DNA of 64,000 bases from Erythrocercus mccallii (lineage: Eukaryota; Chordata; Aves; Passeriformes; Dicruridae). Location: the NCBI GenBank assembly GCA_013397435.1, contig VZRG01000271.1, positions 62,001 to 126,000 on the forward strand, in the 5' to 3' direction. The notes below the pieces were generated by a model. The model was given only the letters and a program-made list of their open reading frames with translations, was not told where the DNA came from and did not search any database. This document shows, piece by piece, positions 24,919 through 37,177 of the stretch (its first letter is position 1; every line of letters begins with the position of its first letter). The position numbers and the translations under genes were made by a program.

Positions 24919-27900
24919 GTGAGCACGCTGAATGTATCTTTTCCAGTCCGTATCTGTATATAACTGTGCCTCATCTCCAAGCTTCTGGCAGACGCCTACA
25001 TCAGTAGGATGGACGTGGAGCTGCCAGTTGCAAGGCAGGACAACCAAAGGAAGGCTGTTGCTGGCTTTATCTGCCTAAGAGTGAAGTGACGGGAAGGAAG
25101 AAGGAGTAGCTCTTTTTAGTAACATTTGAACATATTAACACTTCTCTAGCTTCCATACCATGGATATTTTGGAGGAGGTTGCATACAATAAGCTGGTGAA
25201 ACACAAGAATGAGTGTGTTTCTAATTCCTTTTTTGGCACTACCTTTTTACCGAGCTCTAAACAGGTCCAGGCTCACCAGATTCCGGAGGAAGCTGTAAAA
25301 GTCTAAGCACCCCTAGTTCTATGCTATTTTCAAGTAGAGATCTCTGCCTGAGCTCTGCTCACATCCAAGCCATTCAGAAGCAGAGTGACTTCCAGGAACA
25401 GGCATCAGGCTGGTACAGCAGGCTGAAGAACCTTCCACAGGGTTACATCTCTGCAATGCAAGGCATGACTCCAGCCATGCCTGTAGAAGTGTGACCTTCC
25501 CAGATACCCATCCTCTGGCAGGATCTGTGGCTGGTGGCAGGCATTCTGCTTTATCCCTGCATTTGTAGCAAGGCTATAGAGGATCCACAGCCCCTCAAGA
25601 CACCAGATTTTCTCTTGCCAACCGTGTGGGCACATGGAGGATATCACACTCTAGCCTGCAAGCTTGTCCACACTCGCACAGGCTGTCCAGACATGTAAGA
25701 GATGGCTGGAGGGAAGATAAGATTTGCTGTTTTGTCAGAACACGAACTACTTGTAAAAAGATTATCTGTATCAGAAACCCTTCTCCACTCAGTTTCAAAC
25801 CAATTTGCTATAATTCTATGGAGGAAACCTGTATTGGTTTCTGACTGTTTGTATTTCTTCTCTTACACAGGGCTGCTCTAGGTCAGGTTCCCTCAGTCTG
25901 ACATGGTTAACTTCCTCTGCCTGAGATTTTTGCAGAATGGAAGGACTTAATGTAAATTGCAATTTCAGGTTTAACAGTATTAGTGATATTAAACCATGTG
26001 ATAAATGTAACCAGTAAAAGGGCTGTAGACATATATGAGCAGACATACATATATCGTCTATTTGTCATGCTTATTGGGATGCTGTCATTTCAGAAAGGGA
26101 GAGCTGTTACTGTTCAGGAGTGGGATTAATGAAAGGTACCATGTGGTTGACACCGTGGGTGATGTAGGAGTTGGCTCTTAGGCTCCCTGTTTCTGACAGG
26201 ACAATCCCAGAGAGCGTATTGTCACGTTGTACAGCAAACGTGCAGTGACACACAGGGGATGTGCCAGATCCACTGCACATTTGCAGGCTGGCTCCACAGT
26301 GCATGCACAGTGAGTCTGACATATCCAGATGCTGCACAGACTGCACATATGCAAAGGACATTTATACTGTTCCAGTCAGGCTGTCGAACATCCAGAAATC
26401 TGGAACGGATATGCTGCATTTGGCAGTGTTAATGGGAGAAGGGATGGGGGAGCCCCCTTTTTCTTTCCCATTAAATCCCCACCTGCTTTAAGTCAGGGAG
26501 ACAAAAGTACAGCTTTGTTTTCTCAAGATGCTTTCTCAGGATGTGAGTTTGTAGCTGGAGATGTTCTGTGTGCAGAGCAGTTTTTCTTTCCTTAGTGTGC
26601 CCGTGTGTCAGACATCTAAAAATAATAGTGAATCCAGACCTTTATAGCTGTACATATATCCCAGTTCCTCTTGTGTGGTGACCTTTGTCTTACTGCCTCT
26701 GTAGAGGAGCCATGACAGCCAAGAGCTAAGTAACCACTTAAACAGGGATTTATTTCAGAATGACTTTCCGAATTTGATCTTGATTTGATAATTCAGTTCT
26801 GGGTAAGATAACATGGACAACTGTATGCATACTATAAAGAGAAACCCTCTCTAGAAGAAGAAAAAAACAAAACTAAATTACCTGTATTCCCCATAAGCTG
26901 TGGTTTTACCCAATTTGCTTCCAGTGTTTTGCCAAGAAATTTGATTATTCATTCACAGAACAGAGACAATGTTGTTATCAATTAAGCATTGCTTCTAACA
27001 GCTTAGACATGGGTGGTTCATTCTCTCTTAATCAAGTGCTGTGTCTGCACTAGATTGCTTTCTGTAATTTCCCATCATTGGTACCACCAGTGTAGCTCTA
27101 TTTGTAGTGTAACCATGTGGACCAGTCATCAGTGCTTTATTTATTATGGTTAATAAATCTGTGAGATGTGGTGCTTAAAAGGCACCTGCTGCTCCTTTCA
27201 CATGCCTAGAGACAGATCCCTGCACCTCCTGCTGCTGGAGCCCCAACAGCACCAGCCTGGGAACATTTCAAGCTATGCAGGGCAGAGAAGATAATACATT
27301 TGTGCAGAAGATCGCTTTGCCTTACGAAAAAGCAATTTTCTGTAGAATTACAGGAACCAATTTCCATAGCCTCTTTTATTAGCATGACACCTATATTAAT
27401 ATATATCTGTTCTCTGTGCATATATTTGCATACTTTCTATGTGTATGTGTGCATGGCTTTGCTTTCAACTATTCCTGCTGCTAGGTCTTAAGGCACTCCA
27501 AGTAAACTTGGTGATTTTAATTTCATTTTTTCTTCCACAGACATTATTTGTGTTGCTACATTATTTGGATTGCAAAGATTGCAAGAAAATATTTAAACAA
27601 AATTTGTTTCTGAAAGAAATGCTCTCGTGTATTCATTTTATTAATACTAACTAGTATTCCTATCACATCTGCCTTCCTAATCCTCAAAGACCTTACCAAA
27701 GGATAACCATGATGGGGCATTTCAAGGAGTGTATGGGTGTTGAGATCATGGATCTCATTGAAAGGCACGTGCATTGCACAACAGGGCACATCCCTGAAAC
27801 CGTGTGACAGATGTTTCACAGATGAGAAACTATCGCACACAGAAAAATGCCTAATAAGTCTTGGGCTGGAAAAAGAGTTTAGTTTTGAAATGGTGGATAC

Positions 27901-28220
27901 CTGCAGAGCTTAGTTTGGAACAAAAAGGAGGGTACTGAAAGCCTCTGAGAAGTACCCCTTTAGACCATCACTTAAATATGATGGTTACTGTTTTGGTTTT
28001 GCCACCATGGCCAAGAGTCCAGTTACTATTTTATAATTCTTTGGGTTTTGATGGCATCTCTGTTTTCTATCCTGTACCAAGACCTCAAAATATTAAACCT
28101 TGTTCAAACACAGAGCAAAAAATACTTTCCTTCACTTTTCACTAATGAGTACAGGGTGAAATCAGTTAGTAATGCAGATAGTGGTTTCAGCACTTGGTGT
28201 GATGTTCTTTTGGGGGAGGA

Positions 28221-28260
28221 TATTTTTAGTACATTTTTAGTATTTTTAGTATTTTTAGTT
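28221..28260. repeat. Short tandem array of an approximately 10-bp A/T-rich unit
   Basis: About four imperfect copies of a unit reading tatttttagt lie head to tail. It is a minor minisatellite-like array. Confidence 0.85.
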
Positions 28261-31200
28261 GGTGTGTTTTTCAAAGAATTTGAAGATTTCCAAGGAAATA
28301 CCTGTTGATGTTCCTGGAGGCCATCTGCAGAACATAAGAGAACATAGGAGGAAACATGAAAGTGTTGGTCTAAAATCTGACAAATGGGTGAGGAAAGATG
28401 GCTCAGTCAGAGGTGAACAATAGAGGGTAGAAAGGAAAAACACCACTGAGGGTCTTAAAGCTTAACCGGTGCTGGATCAGAGGAGGTGAAGCCTGTGGAG
28501 GTGTTTGAAGAGCTGGGTGCCACTGTCAAAATGAGAAACTGCTGGAATTCACAATACTACCTGAATTTGTCTGCAGTGTGATTTGACCAGTCCACTGGTG
28601 AATATGTTTGCTTTGTGAATAGGTAGTCTTCTTTTATATATTCTCCAAAAAGAATGTTCAAATGGGACACTGAAGCTGTCTAAAAGAAAATGGAAATCAA
28701 ACATCACATATGCACTGGAGCTGTAATGTGATGTCCACCATCACTGGGGTAAAGGAGAGAAAATAGAAGCCTGTGATATCCATGCTAAGCTTGAATTGAA
28801 AGCGAAACCTTTCAAAGAAAAGCTGGAAGGCAAAATTGAGATTGTAATACAGAAAGAAAATTTGAACTATGTGCATTGTTTTAAGTCAGACCAAGAATAG
28901 GCTCACCTGTGAAGGACAACTTTTAATTAAACAAATCTAATCAGAAAATACATTTTTTCCAGATTTATCTAGCAGAACGTGGCTCCACTTTTCTGAATGT
29001 CTTTGGTTATTTAATTTTAAATCTCCCTTGACTTATCCAGTGAATTCATTACTTAGTTGTACGTTTGATGGGAAGAGTGAAATGCCACGCTAAGTAACGA
29101 GTTCCGTGGGGATGGTGTGACATTTAGCATGTTTACAAAATATATTCACTGTGTGTTCATACCTGGCTTTGCTTTTAAAGCTGAGCCATCAGGCATTGAA
29201 TAGAAGCTCAGGAAATACTGGGAAGGGAAGGTAAATACTGTTTCTTAAAACTGCACTGCAAGCACTGTGTGCCTTCCTTCCCACTGGCCCTGGAGTTGTT
29301 TGGTTTATCCTACAGCTCTCTCTCCTGGGGGCACACATTGTAAGTTAGTTTTAGAACAATAAATGTAGCCTCCATCTAAGAATGCCTTCTATTTCTTGTC
29401 AGTTAGACATTTCAGCTTTTAAATATTTTTAGATTCAAAAATTTGGCACAGACATAGGAATAACATCAAAGCAGCTTGTCAGCTGTCATTAAGGAAATGA
29501 TTGTCCTCTGCTGGAGAGGGCAGTGCAGCTATTGCCATGTTATCAGCACACAGTGTTGCAATTTAGCTACAAAAAGAAGTAATAAAGAAAGGAGAAACAA
29601 GGAGGTGAAGAGGTAAAGAAAATTTTACAAAGAGGTGAAACCTTCTTCCAGCTGACAGTTTTGTACCTTCTATGCACTTAAAAATAAAGCTATCCAGCTT
29701 GCAGTGGTATTACTTAAATAGCTTTGCTCAGGCTCTTGCATTTTTAGCTAAATGTAGTCAAGACATGATCCAGCTTGCAGATTAAGATTTGTGGATTGAT
29801 ATATCTGCATTAAGTTGTCTGCCTATGAACCTTATATTTGTGCTTCCATTCTTATGTGAAGAGATATAGTTAATTCACTTGATGAAACCCAAAGAGCTTT
29901 TCAGTTTATTCCAAAGCAGATACCTTCACTGACCACTTGCACATCTCTCAAGGCTTCACTGGACTTAAGGAGTTGCCTGAAGATGGGTGTCTGATACTGT
30001 TCAGGACTTCCTACGGTCCTGGACACATCTGCACAGAGTGAGCACACATAAAACAGGACTTCTAGGGGACAATGCCATTCTGGTCAAGCCACAACATCTG
30101 CAAAGAAATTTGACACCTTTGTTTAGAATCCTGAGTTCTGGTCTAGGTCTCTGTTTTTCGTAACGGGAGCTTAGCTTAACCACCTTCTTGTAGACACCTA
30201 AATATAAGTGTCTTAGGAGCTTTAGCTCGTATTAGGAACATGTCTGTTTGCTCCAGTGCACCTGCTGATGCCTGTGTGTATTGTGATGACCATGAAGCCC
30301 GGATTTCTAAGCCTCTCATATAAAATAACTGTATTCCAGGCATATATATTTTCCTGAAATTCTTCATGGCTTGCAAAGAATCAATCACTAGTGCTAATCA
30401 CGCTTACCTGGTAAAGTCCTGCTTCAGCTGCAAGACTGGGGTAGACCATGGTGTTATTAAGAATTATGCCACTTTGACAGTGACTGTGAATGTGTCTGTG
30501 CAGAGGGCACTGGCATGACACTGTCCTTTCTCTTAGGAAAGCTATTCATTGCTTTTCCACCTCCTTAAATTTAGGAATCGATCCAAGTATGGATTCTCAA
30601 GCCATTACACCGCCGATTCACAAACACTTCTGGGTGAAGCTGCACTTGAACAAACATTAGCACTTAACTCATGGACCCTTGTGCTGGCTGTGAAAGCTAT
30701 CAGTTTTTTGGGTTTAGTTATGTTCAGAAGTAGAAGTGAAAAAAAAAATATTCTTGTTACTGCACTTAACTGCTGGAGCCTTCATGGAGGTGAACAATTT
30801 GGCTGTTAACACTGCTTTGTTATTTGTGGCAACACTTGGCTGATTTCATGGTACTCATTATTCTGCATGGCTTTTACTCCCACCATCGCTCAGGAATGGC
30901 AGTGTGTAGGTTCTTGCTATTGTGTCCCTTTGTCTCACACCATTGCTGGTGCCGTGGGAGCCAGCGGGTGCACAGGAAGCCAAGATGTGAGTCCAGGCAA
31001 TCCAGCTAATTCCTGCTCCAGCCCCTTCAGTAGAGAACTGACATCCAGTTCCTTGCTGTCTCTCCAAAGTGGAGCAGTGCTTTCTGGTTTCTTCACCCTA
31101 GAGGAACATAGTACAAAGTGGTATCCCCACAGGTGACTGATGCAGAGCTTCTTGTATTTTAGCACACAATTAACTTCCTCATCTTGATTGCTGTTATCAG

Positions 31201-34154
31201 TGAGCCAAGTTCACATGTCCTGCTCCACTCTTGGGTGGAGGCTTATTCACTGTTTTTACATATATGGATAAGTGGGAAGTAAAGCCATCAAATGGTCCCA
31301 CAGATCTCTTAAGACATTTTGATGTTCTCATTTAGTTTTCTATAGCCTTAAATGACTACTGGTGCAGGATGATGAAGGCTCCCTCTTTCCTGACTGTATG
31401 AAGAAACTTCATGTTGCCCATTGGGTCAGAACTTAATTAAATTAACACATGTACACAAAGTAGAAGGAAATAAAACTTGCTAAAGTGTCTCAGTTTTAAG
31501 ATTAGATGAGACACTGTATCTGTAGTAAAAACACAATCTCCACAGTGCACTGGAGGAGGGGAGAGCCCTTGGCAGTGTCAGGGAGTGCTGTGGGCAGCAG
31601 TGCTGCCTGGCCAGTTGGGTGTCCTGCTCTCTTCTGTCATGGCAGGGTCAGTGTTTGATGTTATCCTATGTGTGCTGTTTATTTTACACCTGAAAAAAGA
31701 GGTTTGTGTCCTGTCCACAGCTGCAGGAAAGGGACTGGGATACTTGAGGTGTCTCACAGTCACTAAGCCAAGAGAAGGAAGCCACAGGCTTGAAAGTATT
31801 TTGCCCAATGGCTTTCAGGTCTGCCTGGAAGATCTCCCTCCTACACCAGTTGTGCACGTCTGAAACGGATGCATTTCCTCACAATTTCATTTTCCCTAGA
31901 CGTTTCTAAAGCCTATTGGATGTGGGGTTTTTTGTTTGGAAGACGCAGTTACTCCCCTTTTCCTGCATTTATCATGATGTTGTACTGCAGTGGCAACATC
32001 TCAATTATCTTTCTTTGTTTTTCTCCACATGCCATTGACCTACGCAAGTCACTTGCCATGGGAAATGTGGCACTGCTTGCTTAGCAAAACATCTGTCACA
32101 CAGCATCAGTGTTAGGTGTAGAATTTTTGGGTGTGTTTTTTTAGGATTTTTGTGAATGTATGTGATTTCCAGAAATTTCATTCTTGACAATGTAGACAGG
32201 GACTGAGATGAGCAGTGGTGCTTAGCATCTCAAACAGACTGAAACATAATTTTTAGAAAAAATTCAGTCAAAATTGGCTTTATTATTAACTGTATATTGC
32301 TCATTTTCAAGGTGACCAAATAAAAAAGGGAAAATTCTGAATATAAAAGGGAGGCGAAAGTATTTATTTAGATATATAAAAGTGAAGAGAAAGTACTCCT
32401 TTTGATTATTTCAGTGATTTATAAGTCAGGTTTGCCTGACTGAAAGAATGTTAAGGGAAGTGAGAGCAAGTGAAATTATGCAGTACTGTAGTGTGGAGAC
32501 AGAGGAGTTAAATGAAGACATTTTATTTGATTTAAGAGAGTGAATTATTAATCGCAATCTGAGTAGAGGCAAATTTATGGATTCATTCTGTCTTTTAGGC
32601 ACTTATGAGATTTTATTCCAAGCATATTTTTTTATCCAACCAGCCATTCCTCCACAAAATCAAAGCAGACTTGACATTGCTGATAATCCAAAGATTTAAG
32701 AGAGAAGCTGGATTTCGAGTGCAGTTTATTTTCACAAAGAAATAAGCAAGCATACAATGCCCACTTTTTTTCAAAAGATGCTTTTTAAAGAGTCCATTGA
32801 AACCCAACTGAGACTGATTGAAGTAATCACAGGATTTTCTGTTGGTCTGTAGACTACATAAAAATTCTTGTTTCCACAAATGTCAGCTCTTATCCCTCTC
32901 TAATAAGCTGGCACTGAACCATTCAGAAATAGTAGTGGAGAGATTTTACATTATGTTTTAATTGAAAAATACAAGCATATTTCCAAGGATTGTTTTGTTG
33001 AATCCAATTTCAAGTTATTAGTCCTACATTTGAGCTCCAAGTGCAAAGGGCCAATTTTTTCTTTCTGTTGTTGCAGTTATACATAGTGTGTAGCTACTTC
33101 TTAAAGGCAAAACATCATAGGAAAGGATCAATTTAATTTTGTCAGGTGCGCCTGGTTCTTTACCCCTGTGCATCACACACCCAAGGCTCTGTGCTTTGTT
33201 AGCTCCAAGCTTAATGCATCAGCCGGGCTTGTCTGCTCAGATTCTTCTGTGGAAGAGAGCAGGGCACCACATCATGCCATTATTACAGATGCAAGTTTAC
33301 TTTCTTTTCCTATTGTTTTTTTTGAACTTTTCTGCTTAAGTCATTGCCTTCACCCTTCTCTGGAAGCTGTCAAAAACATAAATTTCTAGAAGTGTTTATA
33401 TATCATGCTGTTGCTATATTACTACTGTGGTTTAAGAAGCTTTCAAGAAATTACTATTTAAAAAAAAGAAGCAAATTCACTATGGGAAAGAGATTAATAA
33501 AAGGTTTGAATCTTAAAATACTGGATGTTTAGGCGGAGCACACTCAAATGCTGCAGGTTTACAAGGCTCTTTTTGTTGTTTTGCTGGAACAAGTTACTTT
33601 TTCAGCCTGGTTTGGTGCAGTTATTGTTTGTTTTCTGACCATTGGTAACTAAAAATGACTTATAGGTATTACTATAGTTCCCTTCCCACAGGAACTATTT
33701 TCCACAGTTTAGTGTTGTATTGCCATCAGCTGACACCATCCAAGCAGATGAAGTTTTAGATGGTACATGCTAAGTTTTCCTAGGAGCCAATTTGCAGGAA
33801 GGTTTCAGTATCCATTGCAATGGTGTCTGCCTTTATTAGCTCATTAAATATTTCCTAAATACTGCTTTATGAAAGTCATCTGTTTGTGGAAATAAAAATT
33901 GCCAAGCTTACTGTCTGTTTGCTCTTTCTATGTTGTCCATGACCCTGGAAAAATGGTTTTTTAGAGAGAACCAGGAAAGTAACCACATCAGGAAAGCTGA
34001 CCAGAGGCAAGTAGTGTGTAACCAATTGACACAATGCGCTTTAGGCACTGAATGTTCATTTTCTACTCCTAGTGTATGCTGAACTCCTCCTCACTATAAA
34101 TCTTCCAAAATTCAATCAGAATGAGCTGTTTGGTTTTTTTTTTCATTCATGCAG

Positions 34155-34265
34155 GGGTGGACCAGGCGTTACCACAAGAACGTCGAACTCCTGTCACTCC
34201 ATCCTCTTCCTCTCGGTATCACCGTCGCAGGTCCTCAGGGTCACGGGATGAGCGCTACAGATCGG
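34155..34265 (+). CDS. DIP2C: DIP2C coding exon (probable exon 3): basic Ser/Arg-rich segment
   Basis: 111 nt, phase 1 in and 1 out. After a Gly completed across the junction it encodes VDQALPQERRTPVTP, then SSSSRYHRRRSSGSRDERYRS. This is the variable, basic part of the DIP2 N-terminal region. The VDQALPQERR block and the YHRRRSSGSRDERYRS end match DIP2C, while DIP2A and DIP2B differ here and keep mainly the RDER[FY]RS end. RRRSSGS is a consensus-type basophilic kinase site, and the segment is expected to be disordered (inference). The acceptor is catgcag and the donor cgg|gtgag. A CR1-derived sequence begins only about 125 bp downstream of the donor. Confidence 0.95.
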
Positions 34266-34391
34266 GTGAGTGGGACTGAAGACCTCAGAACTGGAATGTA
34301 AATTTGAAATGTCAGAACAAGTTCTGTTCCTGGCTTTTTTACAAAGAAGTTTGTTGTAAACTCATGTAGCTATATATGGGGAACATTCATT

Positions 34392-35446
34392 GTGCGAATA
34401 GAGAGACACCATCCAAATGTGCGGGCCAAGATACGTCTGGAACTGGATCTGGCAGCGAGCTTGAAGGGCTGCAAAAAGGCCCTTTACAGGCACATCAATA
34501 AAAAGGGGAAGAATAGGGAAAACATGCTGCTGCATGGGGCAGGAGACCAGATGACAAGGGCATGGAAAAGGCCAAGATGTTTAATGTATCCTTTGCCTTG
34601 ATCTGTGCTGATGATATTTGAGTTCTGGAAACCAAGGCATCTGAGACCAGTGGGAAAGTCTTGAGCAATGACAGCCTACCCTCTGTGAAGAAGAGTCAGG
34701 ACAGAGAATATTTGAACAAACTGAACAAGTAGAAGTCTGTGTGACACGATGGGGATGCGTCACTGACCAGTGTGAGTCCACTTTCAACTCCTCAAAAAGT
34801 TGTGTCAGTCAGGGGAGGTTTCCACAGACTGAGACAAAGCAGGGTTCATTGCTATCTCTAGGAACAGCAAGAAGTAGGATCTGGGAAACTACAGGTCAGC
34901 GAGACTCTTCTCAATCTGTTAAGCAGATGGTAGAGCAAATAATGCTGGAAGCTCTTTCCAAATATACGAAGGACAAGGTGGTGATTGGGAGTAGACAGAA
35001 TGGATTTATAAAGTTCTCTTAGTAGGTCAATTCGTGTTTGATCAGCCTAGTGACCTTTGACAATGAGATGGCTTCCCTGGAGGCTGAAGGAAGAGCCTCA
35101 AGTGGAAGTTGGATGCCTTGACTTTAGTGAAGCTTTTGACAGTGTCTCTCATAACATTTTCCTTGACAAACTGATGAAATGTGGATTAGATAAGTGGACA
35201 ATGAGGTGGTCTGAAAATTGGCTGAAACTGACTTCAGAGAGTTGTGATCAGTGACACAAAGTCCAGCTGGATGCCAGTCTCTGATGGGTACTGTAGGGAG
35301 TGAATACTGGGTCCAGTACACCTTAATAGCTTCATTAGTGACTTTGAGGTGAGACAGTGCCCTCTTCACACACTGGCAGATGATACCAAATTGGAAGGAG
35401 CAATTGATATACCACACGTGTAATGCAAATTCAGAGGGATCTTGGA
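34392..35446 (+). mobile_element. Degenerate CR1 LINE, ORF2 (reverse transcriptase) part
   Basis: Translation in changing + frames gives CR1 ORF2 blocks in the expected order: a linker before the polymerase (KALYRHINKKGKNRENM, about 34470-34525), IGSRQNGFIK near 34985-35014, then CLDFSEAFDSVSHN and KCGLDKWTMRWSENWL (about 35114-35222), and ADDTKLEGA near 35380-35404. The ADDTKL block is the CR1 form of the polymerase active-site box. Several frameshifts and stops show that it is inactive. The endonuclease half is absent. CR1 homology stops abruptly at 35446, where the 368-bp repeat begins, and resumes at about 35850 with the element's 3' UTR. Confidence 0.9.
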
Positions 35447-35814
35447 AGCTCTGAAACGTCTTTACTCTTACCTTTAAAGGTGTAAACTGCATGTGCAACA
35501 CCTTACCATGATGAAGGGTAGGTGTGCTCAGCTGTTGTTTGAACTGCTTCAGGGGCTGCTGCAGTAGGAGCATCCATCTCAGACAGCAGCCTGAGGCCAC
35601 AGCCTGGTTCATCTGGTGCTGCCTCTCTTGCAGCTGCAAATTCGGGAGCCATAGACAGCAGCACCCACCAATCTTTGTGGCAGAGAGATCCTGGTGAGCT
35701 GAGAGTCAGAGGCCAGAGCCTGATGGTTATGGAGGGTCTTGAGGAGAGTAAATTTGACTGTGGAAGCTCTGGATTGTGTTTGAGAGATGCCTCTTGCTGG
35801 ATGCAATCAGACTC
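35447..35814. repeat. 368-bp repeat, copy 1 (lies within CR1 sequence)
   Basis: This unit is present again at 36810-37177 with the same length, 358 of 368 bases identical and no gaps. All ten differences are transitions. Copy 1 interrupts a CR1 element, with ORF2 sequence on its left and the CR1 3' UTR on its right. On the minus strand both copies are open over most of their length (35503-35820 in copy 1, 105 codons). Minus-strand donor-like motifs (AAAG|GTAAGA in both copies, ATG|GTAAGG in copy 1 only) are present. I cannot identify the source: an unnamed transposable element, a captured exon, or an internal part of an atypical CR1 are all possible. Confidence 0.9.
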
Positions 35815-35849
35815 ATTCAAATATTAAAAATTTGATTTAAGCATAAGAA

Positions 35850-36053
35850 AAAGCTTTTTTTTATTTAAGAGAAGTTGAGCACTGGCACAAGTTTCCAAGA
35901 GAAGTTGTGGTATCTCCCTTCTTAGAGCTATTTAAAACCCCACTGGATATGGCCCCAAGCAGTGCGCCATAGATGACCCTGCCTGGAGCATGGAGTTGGA
36001 CTGGATGGTCTCCAGAGGTTCCTGCTGACCTACTCCAGTCTGTGGTTCTGTGG
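35850..36053 (+). mobile_element. CR1 LINE 3' end (continuation of the interrupted element)
   Basis: The segment reads like a CR1 3' UTR: gagcactggcacaagtttcc, aagagaagttgtggtatctc, ttggactggatggtctccagagg and a terminal gtctgtggttctgtgg. It is colinear with and probably belongs to the ORF2 fragment at 34392-35446. Compared with a standard element, several hundred bases of late ORF2 are missing and their place is taken by the 368-bp repeat. Confidence 0.85.
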
Positions 36054-36306
36054 CACAGCTGAATTTTACTTTACTGATTCTAGTTTGGTAATACTATAAG
36101 AAAAATATTGAATTTGCAGTATAGCAAGTTGGGAACATAATTATGCCCTAAATAGAAGCACTGATTAAAGGAAGATAAAATTAATTTCAGAGCTGAACAG
36201 AAGGGTAATAACTCATTTCCAAGTGAATGGGATCCAACTTTCTTCGTGATTCTGCTCCAGATATAACACAAAATGAAGGAAGTGATTGGTTTAAAACTGA
36301 TTTATA
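36054..36306. other. AT-rich spacer between two CR1 fragments
   Basis: About 250 bp with no recognisable repeat or coding signal. It separates the 3' end of one CR1 from the beginning of the next. Confidence 0.6.
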
Positions 36307-36797
36307 ATGGCTTCTCACAACAAGAAAGACATTGAGGTGCTGGAGCATGTCCAGAGAAGGGCAGTGAAACTGGCAAAGACTCTGAAGCACGAGTCTTACG
36401 AGGAGCAGCTGAGGGAACAGGAAGTGTTTACCCTGGAGAAAAGGAGGCTCTGGGGAGACTTTGTCACTCTGTATGACTCCCTGAAAGGAAACTGGAAACA
36501 GGTGGGGCTCAGCCTCTCTTCACAAGTAACAAGAGATAGGACAAGAGAAAATGGCCTCAAGTTGTGCCAAGGGAGGTTTAGGTTGGATATTAGGAAAAAG
36601 TTCTTCACCAAAAGAGTTGTCAACCACTGGAATAGGCTGCCCAGGGGAAGAGGTGGAATGACAGTCCCTGAAAGTGTTCAAAAGGCATGTGGATGTGGCA
36701 CTTGGGGATGTGGTTGAATAGTGAACACAGTGGTGCTGGGTTAATGGTTGGTATTGATAATGTTATCTTTTCCAACCTTAACAATTCTGTGACTCCA
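36307..36797 (+). mobile_element. CR1 LINE, second 3' fragment (late ORF2 plus 3' UTR)
   Basis: An open frame at 36307-36717 (136 codons) translates to the C-terminal end of CR1 ORF2. Recognisable blocks are KDIEVLEHVQRRAVKLAKTL, LEKRRLWGDFVTLYDSLKG, and GRFRLDIRKKFF before VNHWNRLP. The 3' UTR follows (cagtggtgctgggttaatgg) and ends with ttccaaccttaacaattctgtgactcc, a CR1 tail. The 3' UTR differs from that of the fragment at 35850-36053, so this is a different CR1 subfamily and a separate insertion. The long open frame suggests fairly recent age, but no polymerase domain remains. Confidence 0.92.
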
Positions 36798-36809
36798 TAA
36801 GGAAATGTG

Positions 36810-37177
36810 AGCTCTGAAACGTCTTTACTCTTACCTTTAAAGGTGTAAACTGCATGTGCAACACCTTATCATGATGAGGGGTAGGTGTGCTCAGCTGCTG
36901 TTTGAACTGCTTCAGGGGCTGCTGCAGTAGGAGCATCCATCTCAGACAGCAGCCTGAGGCCACAGCCTGGTTCATCTGGTGCTGCCTCTCTTGCAGCTGC
37001 AAATTTGGGAGCCACAGACAGCAGCACCCACCAATCTTTGTGGCAGAGAGACTCTGGTGAGCTGAGAGTCAGAAGCCAGAGCCTGATGATTATGGAGGGT
37101 CTTGAGGAGAGTAAATTTGACTGTGGAAGCTCTGGATTGTGTTTGAGAGATGCCTCTTGCTGGATGCAGTCAGACTC
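36810..37177. repeat. 368-bp repeat, copy 2 (lies just after a CR1 3' end)
   Basis: This is the partner of 35447-35814: equal length, ten transitions, no indels. It starts about 13 bp after the tail of the second CR1 fragment. On the minus strand an ORF at 36869-37225 (118 codons) covers the same frame as in copy 1 and extends beyond the repeat's edge into unique sequence. No poly(A) tail, obvious terminal motif or target-site duplication is visible at either copy. Confidence 0.9.

Larger units (their letters stand above)
22195..34154 (+). other. DIP2C: DIP2C intron 2 (11,960 bp)
   Basis: Bounded by gtatgt at 22195 and a tttcattcatgcag acceptor ending at 34154. It contains the inverted repeat and CpG-rich patch around 24435-24918, a short A/T-rich tandem array at 28221-28260 and a short (TA)n at about 23107-23120. 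Elsewhere (22195-24434, 24919-28220, 28261-34154) I see no recognisable gene, RNA or transposable element. Confidence 0.85.

Noticed and set aside
26230..26360. Recurrent tgcaca/tgcat motifs, considered as a minisatellite
   Set aside because: Spacing is irregular and no unit could be aligned over more than a few bases.
36307..36717. 136-codon open frame that could be called a gene
   Set aside because: The translation is the end of CR1 ORF2 and is followed by a CR1 3' UTR and tail, so it is a LINE remnant and not a host gene.
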